16,372 nucleotides of DNA from JANNOG01 sp050329415 (GTDB lineage Bacteria; Actinomycetota; Actinomycetes; Actinomycetales; JBBAYJ01). The stretch spans positions 1-16,372 of the forward strand of contig JBHJOS010000055.1 in assembly GCA_050329415.1 (NCBI GenBank), written 5' to 3'. The position numbers and the translations under genes were made by a program. The notes under the pieces were generated by a model. It was not told where the DNA came from and searched no databases. It worked only from the letters and a program-made list of their open reading frames with translations. This document shows positions 5,994 through 12,869 of the stretch, piece after piece. Each line of letters opens with the position of its first letter. Within the stretch, counting starts at the first letter, position 1.

Positions 5994-7361
5994 TCAGGAC
6001 GTGAGCGGCACGAGGCGCATCCTGGTGTCGGACCGCAGAGATGTGTGGGTGAGCCAGTGGCGAACCAGCCGCGCACCCTGGGTCTGCGGGACCAGCGGCA
6101 TGGAGTGACTGGGGCGCCGGTATCGCGACTGCATCCGATTCGACGTCCACGTGGGGTCGTTGGGAGGGTTCTCACCGTGACGGGCGAGGTAGTTCTCCCA
6201 GAATCGGGCGAACCCGGACTGGCTTGCCTCAAGTCTGGTGAGGCGCCGGCGCGCACGTTGGAATCCGGCCCGCACGGCGAATAGCATGGCGAATTCGACT
6301 TGAGCGACGCGGTAGTCGTCCAGTCGCGCGACGGGAGAGTGGAAAATCTCTGCGGCCACCGCATCGGCCAGGTCGTAGCGGGCCGGATCCAGCAGGTCGA
6401 TGACGATCTCCTCGTCCACGTACCATCCGTTGAAGGCAAGCGCGTAGCGCTGCCCGGCGATGTCGAGGGAGAAGTTCGTCTGGAGCGGTATCGCCGTCCA
6501 CAGCGCGAAGGGCTCGGTGAAGTCGAAACCCATGTCCAGGCTCCCGTCGCGAGCGCCGCCGACGATCTCGTCGGGGTGACGCGGCCGAGGAATGGGCACC
6601 GAGTAGTGCCGCGCCGGGGGTGGTGTCCCGACCGCGGCATCTCCGGCCTCGCCGATGGCGATCATGGGGAGCACGGTGAAGGGGCCCGGCGTCGCGGGTC
6701 GTTGAATGAGATCAGGGCTGCGAGAGTCCAGCCAGTCCACGAGCCCCCGGTACTGCGGATCGTCCGCGTAGCGGATCAGCTGTTCAGTGACGAAGAGTTG
6801 CTCGAGCTCACCGGGCGGACTGGGCGCCCCCATGACGGTGACCACGGTCTGCGGACCGAGGTCCGATCGCATCGCGATCTCGGCATGCTTGACGACGGCG
6901 CGAAGCATGTCGGGACCGGTTCGCACGTGCGGCAGGTGGCGGACCTCGACGTGAGTGCGCTGCCACGCGTGCTGGCGCCCGGTGCAGCGATCAGCGCTGG
7001 TCCACGCGTACCGGACCCAGAACTGCATCTCGGGCTGGGTCACGTCGAACACGCCACGCGCGGCGATCTCACGCCGGATCTCACCGATGCGCCGACTCCG
7101 CGCGATCGGAGTCAGGTCGGCGTCGTCGAAGCAGCAAGTGACGGCCATGGCAGGGTCGTTGCCGAGCCAGTGGTACATCACCGCCCAGTCGGCGGCGGCA
7201 CGCTCCGGGTCGACCGCGCCGCGGGCAACGACGGGACACGCGGTGTGCCCCGGGTGGGACAGCAGGCAGTGGGAGCTGTCGTGAGCGAGGGCGGGCGTGG
7301 GTTCGAAGAGGGCGGAGATCGGTGTCGCGACGTGCTGCGGGGCTCGTGCCAAGTCAGCCAT
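5994..7361 (-). CDS. Divergent nitric oxide synthase oxygenase homologue
   Basis: 455 aa from ATG 7361. A GTG at 7481 in the same frame would add 40 residues, but a promoter-like sequence sits at 7429-7458, inside that extension. Colinear similarity to bacterial NOS oxygenase domains is read along the chain. AWTSADRCTGR (119-129) matches the AWRNxxRCIGR heme site, with Cys126 as the expected thiolate ligand and Trp120 six residues before it. VRTGPDMLRAVVKHAEIA (146-163) matches the following helix. EQLIRYAD (193-200) matches QLIRYAG. FTVLPMI, FALWTAIPLQTNFSLDIAG and FNGWYVDEEI (310-319) match the substrate-helix region, with Glu318 at the L-arginine-guanidinium Glu position. VAQVEFAMLFAV and PTWTSNRM (403-410) match the final pterin-site region. 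Differences: the R-D/N pair after that Glu is D322-L323, and only one Trp remains in the usual WxW. The N-terminus (1-100) is longer than in Bacillus NOS and holds HCLLSHPGHTACP. No reductase domain is present, as usual in bacteria. It is divergently placed to a globin gene. Confidence 0.82.
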   Translation of the reverse strand: MADLARAPQHVATPISALFEPTPALAHDSSHCLLSHPGHTACPVVARGAVDPERAAADWAVMYHWLGNDPAMAVTCCFDDADLTPIARSRRIGEIRREIAARGVFDVTQPEMQFWVRYAWTSADRCTGRQHAWQRTHVEVRHLPHVRTGPDMLRAVVKHAEIAMRSDLGPQTVVTVMGAPSPPGELEQLFVTEQLIRYADDPQYRGLVDWLDSRSPDLIQRPATPGPFTVLPMIAIGEAGDAAVGTPPPARHYSVPIPRPRHPDEIVGGARDGSLDMGFDFTEPFALWTAIPLQTNFSLDIAGQRYALAFNGWYVDEEIVIDLLDPARYDLADAVAAEIFHSPVARLDDYRVAQVEFAMLFAVRAGFQRARRRLTRLEASQSGFARFWENYLARHGENPPNDPTWTSNRMQSRYRRPSHSMPLVPQTQGARLVRHWLTHTSLRSDTRMRLVPLTS

Positions 7362-7428
7362 CCAACCGTCGTCTCCAGAGGGTGCGACCAGCGCTCCTGG
7401 ACCCGAGCGCACACGGCGAGTCGTCGGG

Positions 7429-7458
7429 AACGTACTTTCTGCGACGGTCGACTGACAA
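7429..7458 (-). promoter_or_regulatory. Probable promoter of the NOS-like gene
   Basis: Read on the minus strand, TTGTCA (7458-7453) and TACGTT (7434-7429) are separated by 18 nt, a good sigma-70-type pair. Transcription would start near 7422, about 60 nt before ATG 7361. This supports ATG 7361 over GTG 7481. Confidence 0.45.
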
Positions 7459-7661
7459 GCCGTAGATGTCGCCGGCTGCACCCGGAGTCGCGGCGGGCTC
7501 GCGTTCCACCAGGTCAGGACAAGGTCAAGAGCCGGTCGGGCTGCGAGACCGCCTTGGGCGCACCTCAGGAGCTGAGCCGACGTCCCACGCGCTCGACCTC
7601 GACCGACACGACGCCCACCCGCTCGCCCCCCGGAGAACCCGGCATACCGACACCCCCGGCG

Positions 7662-7689
7662 TTGCGCTCCGTGGCGATTCGTCTACAGT
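7662..7689 (+). promoter_or_regulatory. Probable promoter of the globin gene
   Basis: TTGCGC (7662-7667) and TACAGT (7684-7689) are 16 nt apart, giving a start near 7697 and a leader of about 115 nt before GTG 7812. The rest of the 330-nt stretch 7482-7811 holds no gene I can support. I see no clear NO-responsive operator such as an NsrR or NorR site. Confidence 0.4.
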
Positions 7690-7811
7690 CCGGTACTAGG
7701 CCTCGGAGCGGCTGCACTCCCAAGATCAACCGGTTCGAGCGGCCCGCGGCACAGTGAGGAGCCCCGACCATCCCTCGCCGGCAGTGATCGTCACACAAAG
7801 AGGAGTGTCAC

Positions 7812-8351
7812 GTGGGAGGGATGGAACCCCGGCGGTTGGACGAACTGCGGCCCTTCAACCGGAGGACGGTGGAGGCCGTGCGCCTCAGCTGCTCCCAGCT
7901 CCCGGAGCCGCTGGAGTTGACCCGAGAGTTCTACCGTGACTTGTTCCAGCGGGTTCCCGCTGCCCGGGACCTGTTCCCGGCGGACATGGCGCCGCAGCAC
8001 GAACGCCTGCTGAGTGGGATCCTGACCGCGGTCCGGGCTCTTGATCGACCACACCTCGTCGAGGACTCGTTGCGCCGCTGGGGCGTCGTCCACCGTCGTC
8101 GGCACGGCATCACGAACGACCTGTATCCACATGTGGGGCACTCACTCCTCCACGCCCTCAAGATGCTGTATCCAAATATGGACACGAGCCTTGGGAGTTC
8201 CTGGATCGCCGTGTACGAGTGGATGGCCGCCGTCATGATCGACGGAGCGGATCGGGCCGATCTTGCGGACAAGAAGGAGTTGTCAGTGGCGAGACGATCC
8301 GAATTCGAAACCGACTTCTCTCGCGTCGGTGCACACCGCTCAGCCAGTTGA
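7812..8351 (+). CDS. Single-domain globin of the flavohaemoglobin type
   Basis: 179 aa from GTG 7812, which has AGAGGAG 6 nt upstream. The chain aligns by eye with the globin domain of Hmp-type flavohaemoglobins. TREFYRDLFQRVPAARDLF (37-55) holds Tyr41 at the B10 position and Phe55 at CD1. PQHERLL (61-67) puts Gln62 at E7. VVHRRRHGITNDLYPHVGHS (92-111) holds the proximal His (His94, with one extra residue relative to Hmp; His98 is the alternative) and Tyr105 at G5. WIAVYEWMAAVMID is helix H. Tyr-B10 with Gln-E7 is the signature of NO-dioxygenating or O2-binding globins. There is no FAD/NAD domain, so it needs an outside reductase or acts as a sensor or carrier. About 25 residues extend past helix H. 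It is divergent to the NOS-like gene, and a role in handling NO is inferred from that pairing. Confidence 0.87.
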   Translation: MGGMEPRRLDELRPFNRRTVEAVRLSCSQLPEPLELTREFYRDLFQRVPAARDLFPADMAPQHERLLSGILTAVRALDRPHLVEDSLRRWGVVHRRRHGITNDLYPHVGHSLLHALKMLYPNMDTSLGSSWIAVYEWMAAVMIDGADRADLADKKELSVARRSEFETDFSRVGAHRSAS

Positions 8352-8558
8352 TCATTGCGAGGGTGCAGCGAGGGCTAACGGGGCAGGGTTCTCGGCGGTG
8401 ACGGCGCCGGACACCAGCGCGGATCTCTCGACGGCGCGTCGCCCGCCGAGCCGAGCCACCTTCAGCGCCACCAGCTGCGCGTCGTCGTGGGCGAAGCCGA
8501 CGTGCTCGATCCGTCGGAATCCCGCCCGGACGAGCATGCGACCTGCACCGCGTGCCAC
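8352..8558 (-). pseudogene. Possible remnant of an IS4/IS1634-type transposase N-terminus
   Basis: A short open frame (68 aa from GTG 8558) contains GFRRIEHVGFAHDDAQLVAL, which resembles the 'EHVGSAHDEAELAAL' segment near the N-terminus of IS1634/IS4-type transposases. The similarity ends at about 8445. The remaining C-terminal residues and the DNA up to 8660 show nothing more. The protein is far too short for a transposase, so if the match is right this is a leftover. It could instead be chance. Confidence 0.35.
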
Positions 8559-8659
8559 GCCGTCCGAGCAACGCGGTGCGACGCCCGAGGACGATCCCCG
8601 AGCGCCGCACCAGCCTGCTCCTCGACGACACCGACACGCAGGTGGACCGGACCGGGCCG

Positions 8660-8854
8660 CTACTTCTGGCCCGTTGCCTCGATGAGCCGCAGCAGCTCGT
8701 CCGGTTGGCCTGGCTCAGCGCCCGGAACGTCCTGATCCTGGGCGTCCAACGACGAGGACGGGGACAGTTCGGGCACGAGCTCCCCCGGCTCGGGATTCAG
8801 GGAGACGGACGCGACGACGTTTCCCCTGCTGTCACGGATGACCCGTAGCTTCAT
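8660..8854 (-). CDS. Small hypothetical protein
   Basis: 64 aa from ATG 8854, preceded by AAAGGA 8 nt upstream. The sequence begins MKLRVIRDSRGNVVASVSLN, a basic beta-hairpin-like start. It continues with a Pro/Glu/Asp-rich acidic stretch (about 22-52) and ends in a short helix, DELLRLIEATGQK. I do not recognise the family. It lies 84 nt downstream of the next small gene in the same direction, so the two may form an operon. Both are oriented towards the globin gene. Confidence 0.55.
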   Translation of the reverse strand: MKLRVIRDSRGNVVASVSLNPEPGELVPELSPSSSLDAQDQDVPGAEPGQPDELLRLIEATGQK

Positions 8855-8938
8855 TCCTGGAGTCCTTTCGACATGACGTGGCCGAACAGTCGTCTCGACC
8901 ACGTGCTGACCGTGTGGGTGCCGGACCTGCGGCGGCGG

Positions 8939-9184
8939 CTACACGACCGCGCCCCGGATCCTGAACGCCGCCGCCGCCGCACCGAGCACTCGCACGGTGA
9001 CTTCGTGCGTGAGCGCGTCGCCGATGTCTCGGCGGGGGACGTGGCTGGTGACTGACACCGACGTGCGACCGGCATCGAGTCCGACGGCCACGACGTCGAA
9101 GACGTTCAGGGACGGGTCCGCTGGCACGAGGTAGGGGACGCTGGAGTTTCCGTTCTGTGCGATGAGCGTCGTCGTCCACGCCAT
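8939..9184 (-). CDS. Small hypothetical protein, probably all-beta
   Basis: 81 aa from ATG 9184 with a strong ribosome binding site (GTGAGGAG, 7 nt upstream). The start reads MAWTTTLIAQNGNSSVPYLV, then FDVVAVGLDAGRTSVSVTSH, and it ends in EVTVRVLGAAAAAFRIRGAV. The even alternation of hydrophobic residues suggests a small beta barrel or sandwich. There is no signal peptide or membrane segment. The family is not recognised. It is the first gene of a likely two-gene unit with 8660-8854. Confidence 0.55.
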   Translation of the reverse strand: MAWTTTLIAQNGNSSVPYLVPADPSLNVFDVVAVGLDAGRTSVSVTSHVPRRDIGDALTHEVTVRVLGAAAAAFRIRGAVV

Positions 9185-9840
9185 GGGCGTTCTCCTCACG
9201 GTGGGTTCGGGCTGGTGACGGCAGGACGCCGGCTCCGGACGCCGACCCCGGCACCTGGCTGCGCCCGGCGCTGGGGTGTCCCGCGGCGATCACTCAACTC
9301 GAGCCGCGCGACACCTGGCATCCGTACCGACTACGGAGATTCGGTGGCCCAGGTACGGCACCGACACCGGTCCCTCGGAACCGGTACACCGCACGAGGAC
9401 GGACCTGTCGGGACTGGTCCCGCACCGCCGCGGGCCCGAGGTCGGCCGCGACCCGGTCCTGCATCTCGGAGTGCTCACGCAGGAGATCAGCCGTGTCCGC
9501 GGCGACCCGCCAAGCCGGTGGGTCCTGGTGTCCTGCAAGCCGACGTCGGTGACGTCGATGACGTGCCTTCTCGGGCTCCCCCAACGTCAGGGTGACCTCG
9601 ACGAGGCTTGTATCGCCTGCCGGTGAGCCGGGTTCTCGCCGGCTGACACGCGCACGGTCGGCGCCCGCCACCCTGCGCGTCGGTCGGGTCAGGTGACGCG
9701 GCCGGCGGCGCCGACGTCCGGCGCGTTGGAGGAGTCCGATCGGCCGGCCGTCGAGCAGGACGACGAGGTCCTCGCCCGGCTCCTCACCGTGCACGGAGGG
9801 GCGGTGAGGGCGGCCCCGTCCACTGTGACAGCGTAGGCGC
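9185..9840. other. 656-nt stretch with no recognised gene
   Basis: Several overlapping frames are open on both strands, as expected at this GC content. On the minus strand, short pieces such as GEDLVVLLDGRPIGLLQRA (about 9730-9785) and DLLREHSEMQDRVAADLGP (about 9435-9490) read like protein, but they sit in an Arg-rich frame without a start signal. The neighbouring frames are no better. The region may hold one or more decayed genes. I cannot assign any. Confidence 0.4.
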
Positions 9841-10365
9841 GTGCGCAGCAGCGCGGCCCGTGAGGACGTCCGGATCCGCGCGGCCACGGCCGCGGATGCT
9901 GACGTCGTCTTCGCGATGCTGGTCGAAGCCGTGAACTGGACCGCCGCCGACCGACTCGACGCTCAGCAGGTCGCTGCGACACCGGCGCTGGCCCACTACG
10001 TGTCGGGGTGGATGCGCCCGTCCGACGTCGGCTTGGTCGCAGAGACCGCGTCCGATCGAGTCGGGGCCGCCTGGCTGCGCTACTCCACCGCGCGCGACCC
10101 GGGATACGGCTATGTCGCCGACGACATCCCCGAGCTGTCCATCGGGGTAGTCGCACACTGGCGCGGGCGCGGAATCGGCCGGCGGCTGCTCCGCGCCCTG
10201 GTTCGTGAGGCGTTCGACCGAGGGGCACCCGCCATGTCGCTGAGCGTCGAGCGCGCGAACCCCGCTCGCGCCTTGTACGCCAGCGAAGGCTTCGTCGTGG
10301 TGGGCACCGTCGAAGACTCCGACACGATGCTCGTCCGCCCGGAGCTCACCCGCCCGGATCGGTGA
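9841..10365 (+). CDS. GNAT-family N-acetyltransferase
   Basis: 174 aa, starting at GTG 9841 (no ribosome binding site seen, possibly leaderless). The fold is the Gcn5-related acetyltransferase, which moves an acetyl group from acetyl-CoA to an amine. The N-terminal VRIRAATAADADVVFAML is the typical first strand and helix. ELSIGVVAHWRGRGIGRRLL (about 98-117) contains the acetyl-CoA pyrophosphate loop R-G-R-G-I-G. SLSVERANPARALYASEGF (133-151) is the C-terminal strand and helix with the family Asn-Pro-Ala and Tyr. The acceptor substrate cannot be told. It is convergent with the ATPase gene, the two stops being 23 nt apart. Confidence 0.9.
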   Translation: MRSSAAREDVRIRAATAADADVVFAMLVEAVNWTAADRLDAQQVAATPALAHYVSGWMRPSDVGLVAETASDRVGAAWLRYSTARDPGYGYVADDIPELSIGVVAHWRGRGIGRRLLRALVREAFDRGAPAMSLSVERANPARALYASEGFVVVGTVEDSDTMLVRPELTRPDR

Positions 10366-10388
10366 CCGTCTCGCGCCGGCCAGCGCCT

Positions 10389-11672
10389 CTACGGGCCCAG
10401 GAGCGCCGCCGGGATCACGGCGATTCCGTCCGGGCGCCGATAGGCGTAGGGGCCTGTCGTCACGACGGCGGCGTCGAGCAACTGGTCGCCGAGCCGCTCG
10501 CGCAGCCACAGCAGATGGCGGACGTCGTGATCCGACACGGTCCGGCTCAGTTTGACCTCGAGCGCGACGACTCGCTGATCCTCGCGGCTGACGATGAGGT
10601 CGACCTCGTGTTCGCCCGCCTTGGTCCGCAGGTGTGAGACGCGAGCTTCGCCGGCCTGGGCGTAGACCCGCACGCTCAACGTCACCAACGACTCGAAGAG
10701 TGCGCCGACCAGTGGCCCGTCCCGCAGCGCCCTGCCCGTCGCGGTGTCCCGGCCTCCGAGCAAGGCGTCCGCGTCAACTCCTAGCAGGCGCGCTGCCAGG
10801 GCCGGGTCGGCGAGGTGGTGCTTGGAGGGGTGTGCGAGCCGGCGCAGGTGGTTGTGCGTCGGATACCAGGCCTCGACGGGATCGAGCAGCCATAACTGGG
10901 TCAACGTCTCGGTGTAGGACCGGTTGGTCTTGGCCGACGCCACGTTCCCGTCGCTGGAGGTGGCTGCGGCGAGGATGGCCGAGTAGCTCGCCGTGGTGGC
11001 CGTCGCGGCGGCATACGCCCTCAGCCAACTCCGCAGTGCGGCGGGCCGGCGCACCGTGAATCCGAGTTCCGGGAACTCCCGGGTGACCACCCGGTCGAGG
11101 TAGGCGTCCAAGCGGATGCGACGGGCGCGGCCGGGCACATCGCGGATCTCTGGCAGGCCGGAGCGGAGTATCTCGTCGACGTACTCGGGGAGGCCGACGT
11201 CGCTCTCACCCTCGATGTCGGGGCGCGACCCGCTCAGCAGATCCCGTAACGCGACCGTGGGCGTGGCCATCGACCTCTCCGCGATGGTGAAGGGCCGCAT
11301 CCTCACCGTGACGATCCGCCCGGCGCCGGAGTGCAGCGGCCACTCAGGAGCCGGGCTGGCGCTACCCGTCAACAGGAAGCGTCCGGGCGAGCCGTCGGTG
11401 TCCACCAGGCGCCGCACCGCATCCCACACCGGCGGGTGGCGCTGCCACTCGTCCACGAGAACGGGCGGCTCGGCACGACGCAGCCTCGTCGGATCGGACT
11501 GCACCAACGCCCGCTCGTCCGGATCATCGAGAGCTAGCACTGTCCGCGCCCGGCGCTGAGCAGTGGCTGTCTTGCCGACCCCCTTGTGCCCCTCGAGGAC
11601 GATGGCGGGCAGGAGTGGGCCGACCTCGTCGAGCTCATCGTCGACGATCCGCCGCTGGTAAGAGGCCGCCAC
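10389..11672 (-). CDS. AAA ATPase with DUF4143 and C-terminal nuclease-like domain
   Basis: 427 aa from GTG 11672. The Walker A motif is GHKGVGKT (28-35), Walker B is in PPVLVDEWQ (69-77), and LTGSAS (101-106) is the sensor strand. The middle carries the DUF4143 winged-helix part (about 180-330, with LDRVVTREFPELG and SYTETLTQLWLLDPVEAW). The C-terminal EHEVDLIVSREDQRVVALEV has the Asp...Glu-x-Lys layout of PD-(D/E)XK-like folds seen in this family. The length matches the usual 400-430 aa. The molecular role of these widespread proteins is not settled. Links to mobile DNA, defence or regulation have been suggested. The start codon lies directly after a -10-like box in a tandem repeat, so the mRNA is probably leaderless. 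Confidence 0.9.
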   Translation of the reverse strand: MAASYQRRIVDDELDEVGPLLPAIVLEGHKGVGKTATAQRRARTVLALDDPDERALVQSDPTRLRRAEPPVLVDEWQRHPPVWDAVRRLVDTDGSPGRFLLTGSASPAPEWPLHSGAGRIVTVRMRPFTIAERSMATPTVALRDLLSGSRPDIEGESDVGLPEYVDEILRSGLPEIRDVPGRARRIRLDAYLDRVVTREFPELGFTVRRPAALRSWLRAYAAATATTASYSAILAAATSSDGNVASAKTNRSYTETLTQLWLLDPVEAWYPTHNHLRRLAHPSKHHLADPALAARLLGVDADALLGGRDTATGRALRDGPLVGALFESLVTLSVRVYAQAGEARVSHLRTKAGEHEVDLIVSREDQRVVALEVKLSRTVSDHDVRHLLWLRERLGDQLLDAAVVTTGPYAYRRPDGIAVIPAALLGP

Positions 11673-11678
11673 AGGGCC

Positions 11679-11733
11679 AAACTACCGCACCGGCCGGACC
11701 CGAACTACCGCGTTGGTCGGACCCAAACTCCCC
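11679..11733 (-). promoter_or_regulatory. Three 23-nt degenerate direct repeats containing the ATPase promoter
   Basis: On the minus strand, GGTAGTTTGG-like units recur with a 23-nt period (AACTACCGC on the plus strand at 11680 and 11703, AACTCCCC at 11726). The unit nearest the gene contains TAGTTT (11684-11679), with the GTG start 6 nt further on. This resembles the PadR promoter at 3524, a -10 box for leaderless transcription. The two upstream copies could be operators or decayed promoter duplications. Confidence 0.5.
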
Positions 11734-11756
11734 TGATCGTCACCAGGCGGCGACCG

Positions 11757-11890
11757 GACTGCGACGGCAACTGGAGATGGAGATGGAGATGGAGATGGAG
11801 GCGGAGATCCTGCGTCGGGCGGCGGCATTCTTCGCCCGGGAGAACGTCCTCCCAAAGTAGCGTTCCAGTTGGTCCATGCGGGGCATCCCG
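11757..11890 (+). pseudogene. IS3-family transposase remnant (orfA end and orfB start)
   Basis: The plus-strand frame reads LRRQLEMEMEMEMEAEIL then RRAAAFFARENVLPK with a stop at 11858-11860. This is the typical C-terminus of the IS3 OrfA leucine-zipper protein. Reading from AAAG in the -1 frame gives KVAFQLVH, the usual start of OrfB, so the programmed frameshift point is also kept. Nothing of the rest of OrfB or of the N-terminal helix-turn-helix is present. The remnant has no intact ends and cannot move. Confidence 0.72.
11773..11808 (+). repeat. GGAGAT hexanucleotide microsatellite
   Basis: Four perfect GGAGAT units, then GGAGGC and one more GGAGAT, fill 36 nt and encode a Glu-Met run inside the IS3 OrfA remnant. 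The normal OrfA has a single LEMENEIL here, so the array probably grew by slippage after the gene lost function. Confidence 0.85.
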
Positions 11891-12042
11891 CCCGCAGTGA
11901 TCATCCTTGGTAGAACCGCGTCCGGCCCTGCAACGAGACGGCTTGTGCCCCCGTTGTGCCCCCCGACGGTGCCGGACCTGGGGCCGCTCGGGGCGGCTGA
12001 CGGGGGCCGGGTCGCTGACCTGGACCGACGCTTGGTACGGGC

Positions 12043-12086
12043 TGTCAATGATCGGTTGATGGTTGACGAAATCTGCTCGGTTGATG
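12043..12086. repeat. IS481-type terminal region with repeated CGGTTGATG
   Basis: TGTCA at 12043 begins a segment with CGGTTGATG at 12053-12061 and again at 12078-12086, each followed within a few bases by TTGAC or TGGAC. It lies 15 nt beyond the stop of the IS481-type transposase remnant, where the element's end is expected. The matching other end is not present near 12620. Confidence 0.5.
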
Positions 12087-12100
12087 CTGGACATGATCCG

Positions 12101-12620
12101 TTAGGAGTCGCGGGGGCGGGGTCGGGCGGCGCGGCGTTTGCGGACCGCCCCGGTGCTCTCGCGGGCCAGGGTGCGGAGCAGGTCGTCGCCGGACCAGACC
12201 TCGAGGAGGCGGTCGCGGACGTGGACATCGACGAGCTCACCGCCGCGGTGCTTGCCGACGCTGACCTGCTGATACGCCACTGAGGTGATCCCGTTGGACG
12301 CGACCCGCCGGCTCACCCAGTCTTCGCCACCCCGGTCGGGACCGGGGCCGTCACCCGCAGCCCCGGCGCGGTCTGCACGGTGTCGACCCGGGTCGCGCCC
12401 GGCCCGTGGAAGCGTTCAGCGGGGGTGGCCCGGCCCAGGGACTGGTGGGGGCGGTCGGTGTTGTACTCCACGACCCAAGGCGTCCACCGCGGCCTTCGTC
12501 GGGAAGGTCGCGCCGTTGAGCAGCTCCCGGCGCAGGGTGCCGTGGAAGCGTTCGATCTTCCCCGTTGTCGTGGGCGATCGGGGTGCGGTGAGGCGGTGGG
12601 TGATGCTGTCCCGCGTCACC
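12101..12620 (-). pseudogene. IS481-family transposase, N-terminally truncated and frameshifted
   Basis: Three frames together spell the C-terminal half of an IS481 integrase-type transposase. First is THRLTAPRSPTTTGKIERFH with GTLRRELLNGATFPTKAAVD (about 12500-12610). Then, after one extra base near 12473, WVVEYNTDRPHQSLGRATPA with ERFHGPGATRVDTVQT. Then, after another frame change near 12320, SRRVASNGITSVAYQQVSVG with KHRGGELVDVHVRDRLLEVW to the stop at 12101. The catalytic Glu of the DDE triad sits in the GKIERFH segment. The N-terminal half is missing, cut where another transposase tail begins. It is non-functional. Confidence 0.85.
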
Positions 12621-12649
12621 CTCACACGCTGGCTCGCCGGACAACCGCC

Positions 12650-12816
12650 CGCCGCCACCCTGCCGCCCACGCCGGCACCCCCGTCCTCGTCCTCATCGAC
12701 CAGACCACCGCCACCGTCATCGCCCGCACCGCCGGCGAAGTCCTCGCCACCTGCACCATCAACCCCACCCGCACCTACTGGCGCAACACCCAACAACCCC
12801 CGGCCGATGGCCCAGG
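12650..12816 (+). pseudogene. C-terminal tail of a second transposase (IS481/IS3-like)
   Basis: The plus-strand frame reads HPAAHAGTPVLVLIDQTTAT, then VIARTAGEVLATCTINPTRT and YWRN. This matches the last domain of many actinobacterial integrase-core transposases, a small beta domain ending with 'I-D-P-T-R-x-Y'. Only about 55 residues are left. It is tail-to-head joined to the truncated IS481 copy on the other strand, so two elements have been fused by deletion. Confidence 0.55.
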
Positions 12817-12827
12817 GGTCAGAACGG

Positions 12828-12869
12828 GAACGATGACGCGACTCACGTGTGAACGATGACCCCGACTCA
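12828..12869. repeat. Direct repeat near an IS end
   Basis: GAACGATGACGCGACTCA (12828-12845) recurs as GAACGATGACCCCGACTCA (12851-12869) with a 23-nt period. Such paired sub-terminal repeats are typical of the ends of IS481-like elements. They close the remnant at 12650-12816. The element's edge would then be near 12875, directly beside the tRNA fragment. Confidence 0.55.

Noticed and set aside
4780..6108. 442-codon open frame on the plus strand
   Set aside because: It covers the opposite strand of the secreted NTF2-like gene and includes a long Arg/Gly run. Only its first about 35 residues look like protein, and these are described as the decayed remnant.
7362..7481. Upstream GTG start for the NOS-like gene
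   Set aside because: The added 40 residues look random, no ribosome binding site precedes the GTG, and a promoter-like pair lies within this stretch.
6300..7757. 485-codon open frame on the plus strand opposite the NOS-like gene
   Set aside because: It is rich in Arg, Gly and Val without domain marks, and the opposite strand has a clear NOS-family pattern. It is a mirror frame caused by high GC content.
9294..9887. 197-codon open frame on the minus strand
   Set aside because: It contains a few protein-like pieces, but it is Arg-rich, starts inside the GNAT gene on the other strand and has no ribosome binding site. A faint likeness of one piece to the NOS-like helix (DLLR...H.E...DLGP) is too short to count.
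11773..11808. Short tandem repeat considered as part of a CRISPR-like array
   Set aside because: Units are 6 nt without spacers, and no cas gene is present. No CRISPR array was found in the window.
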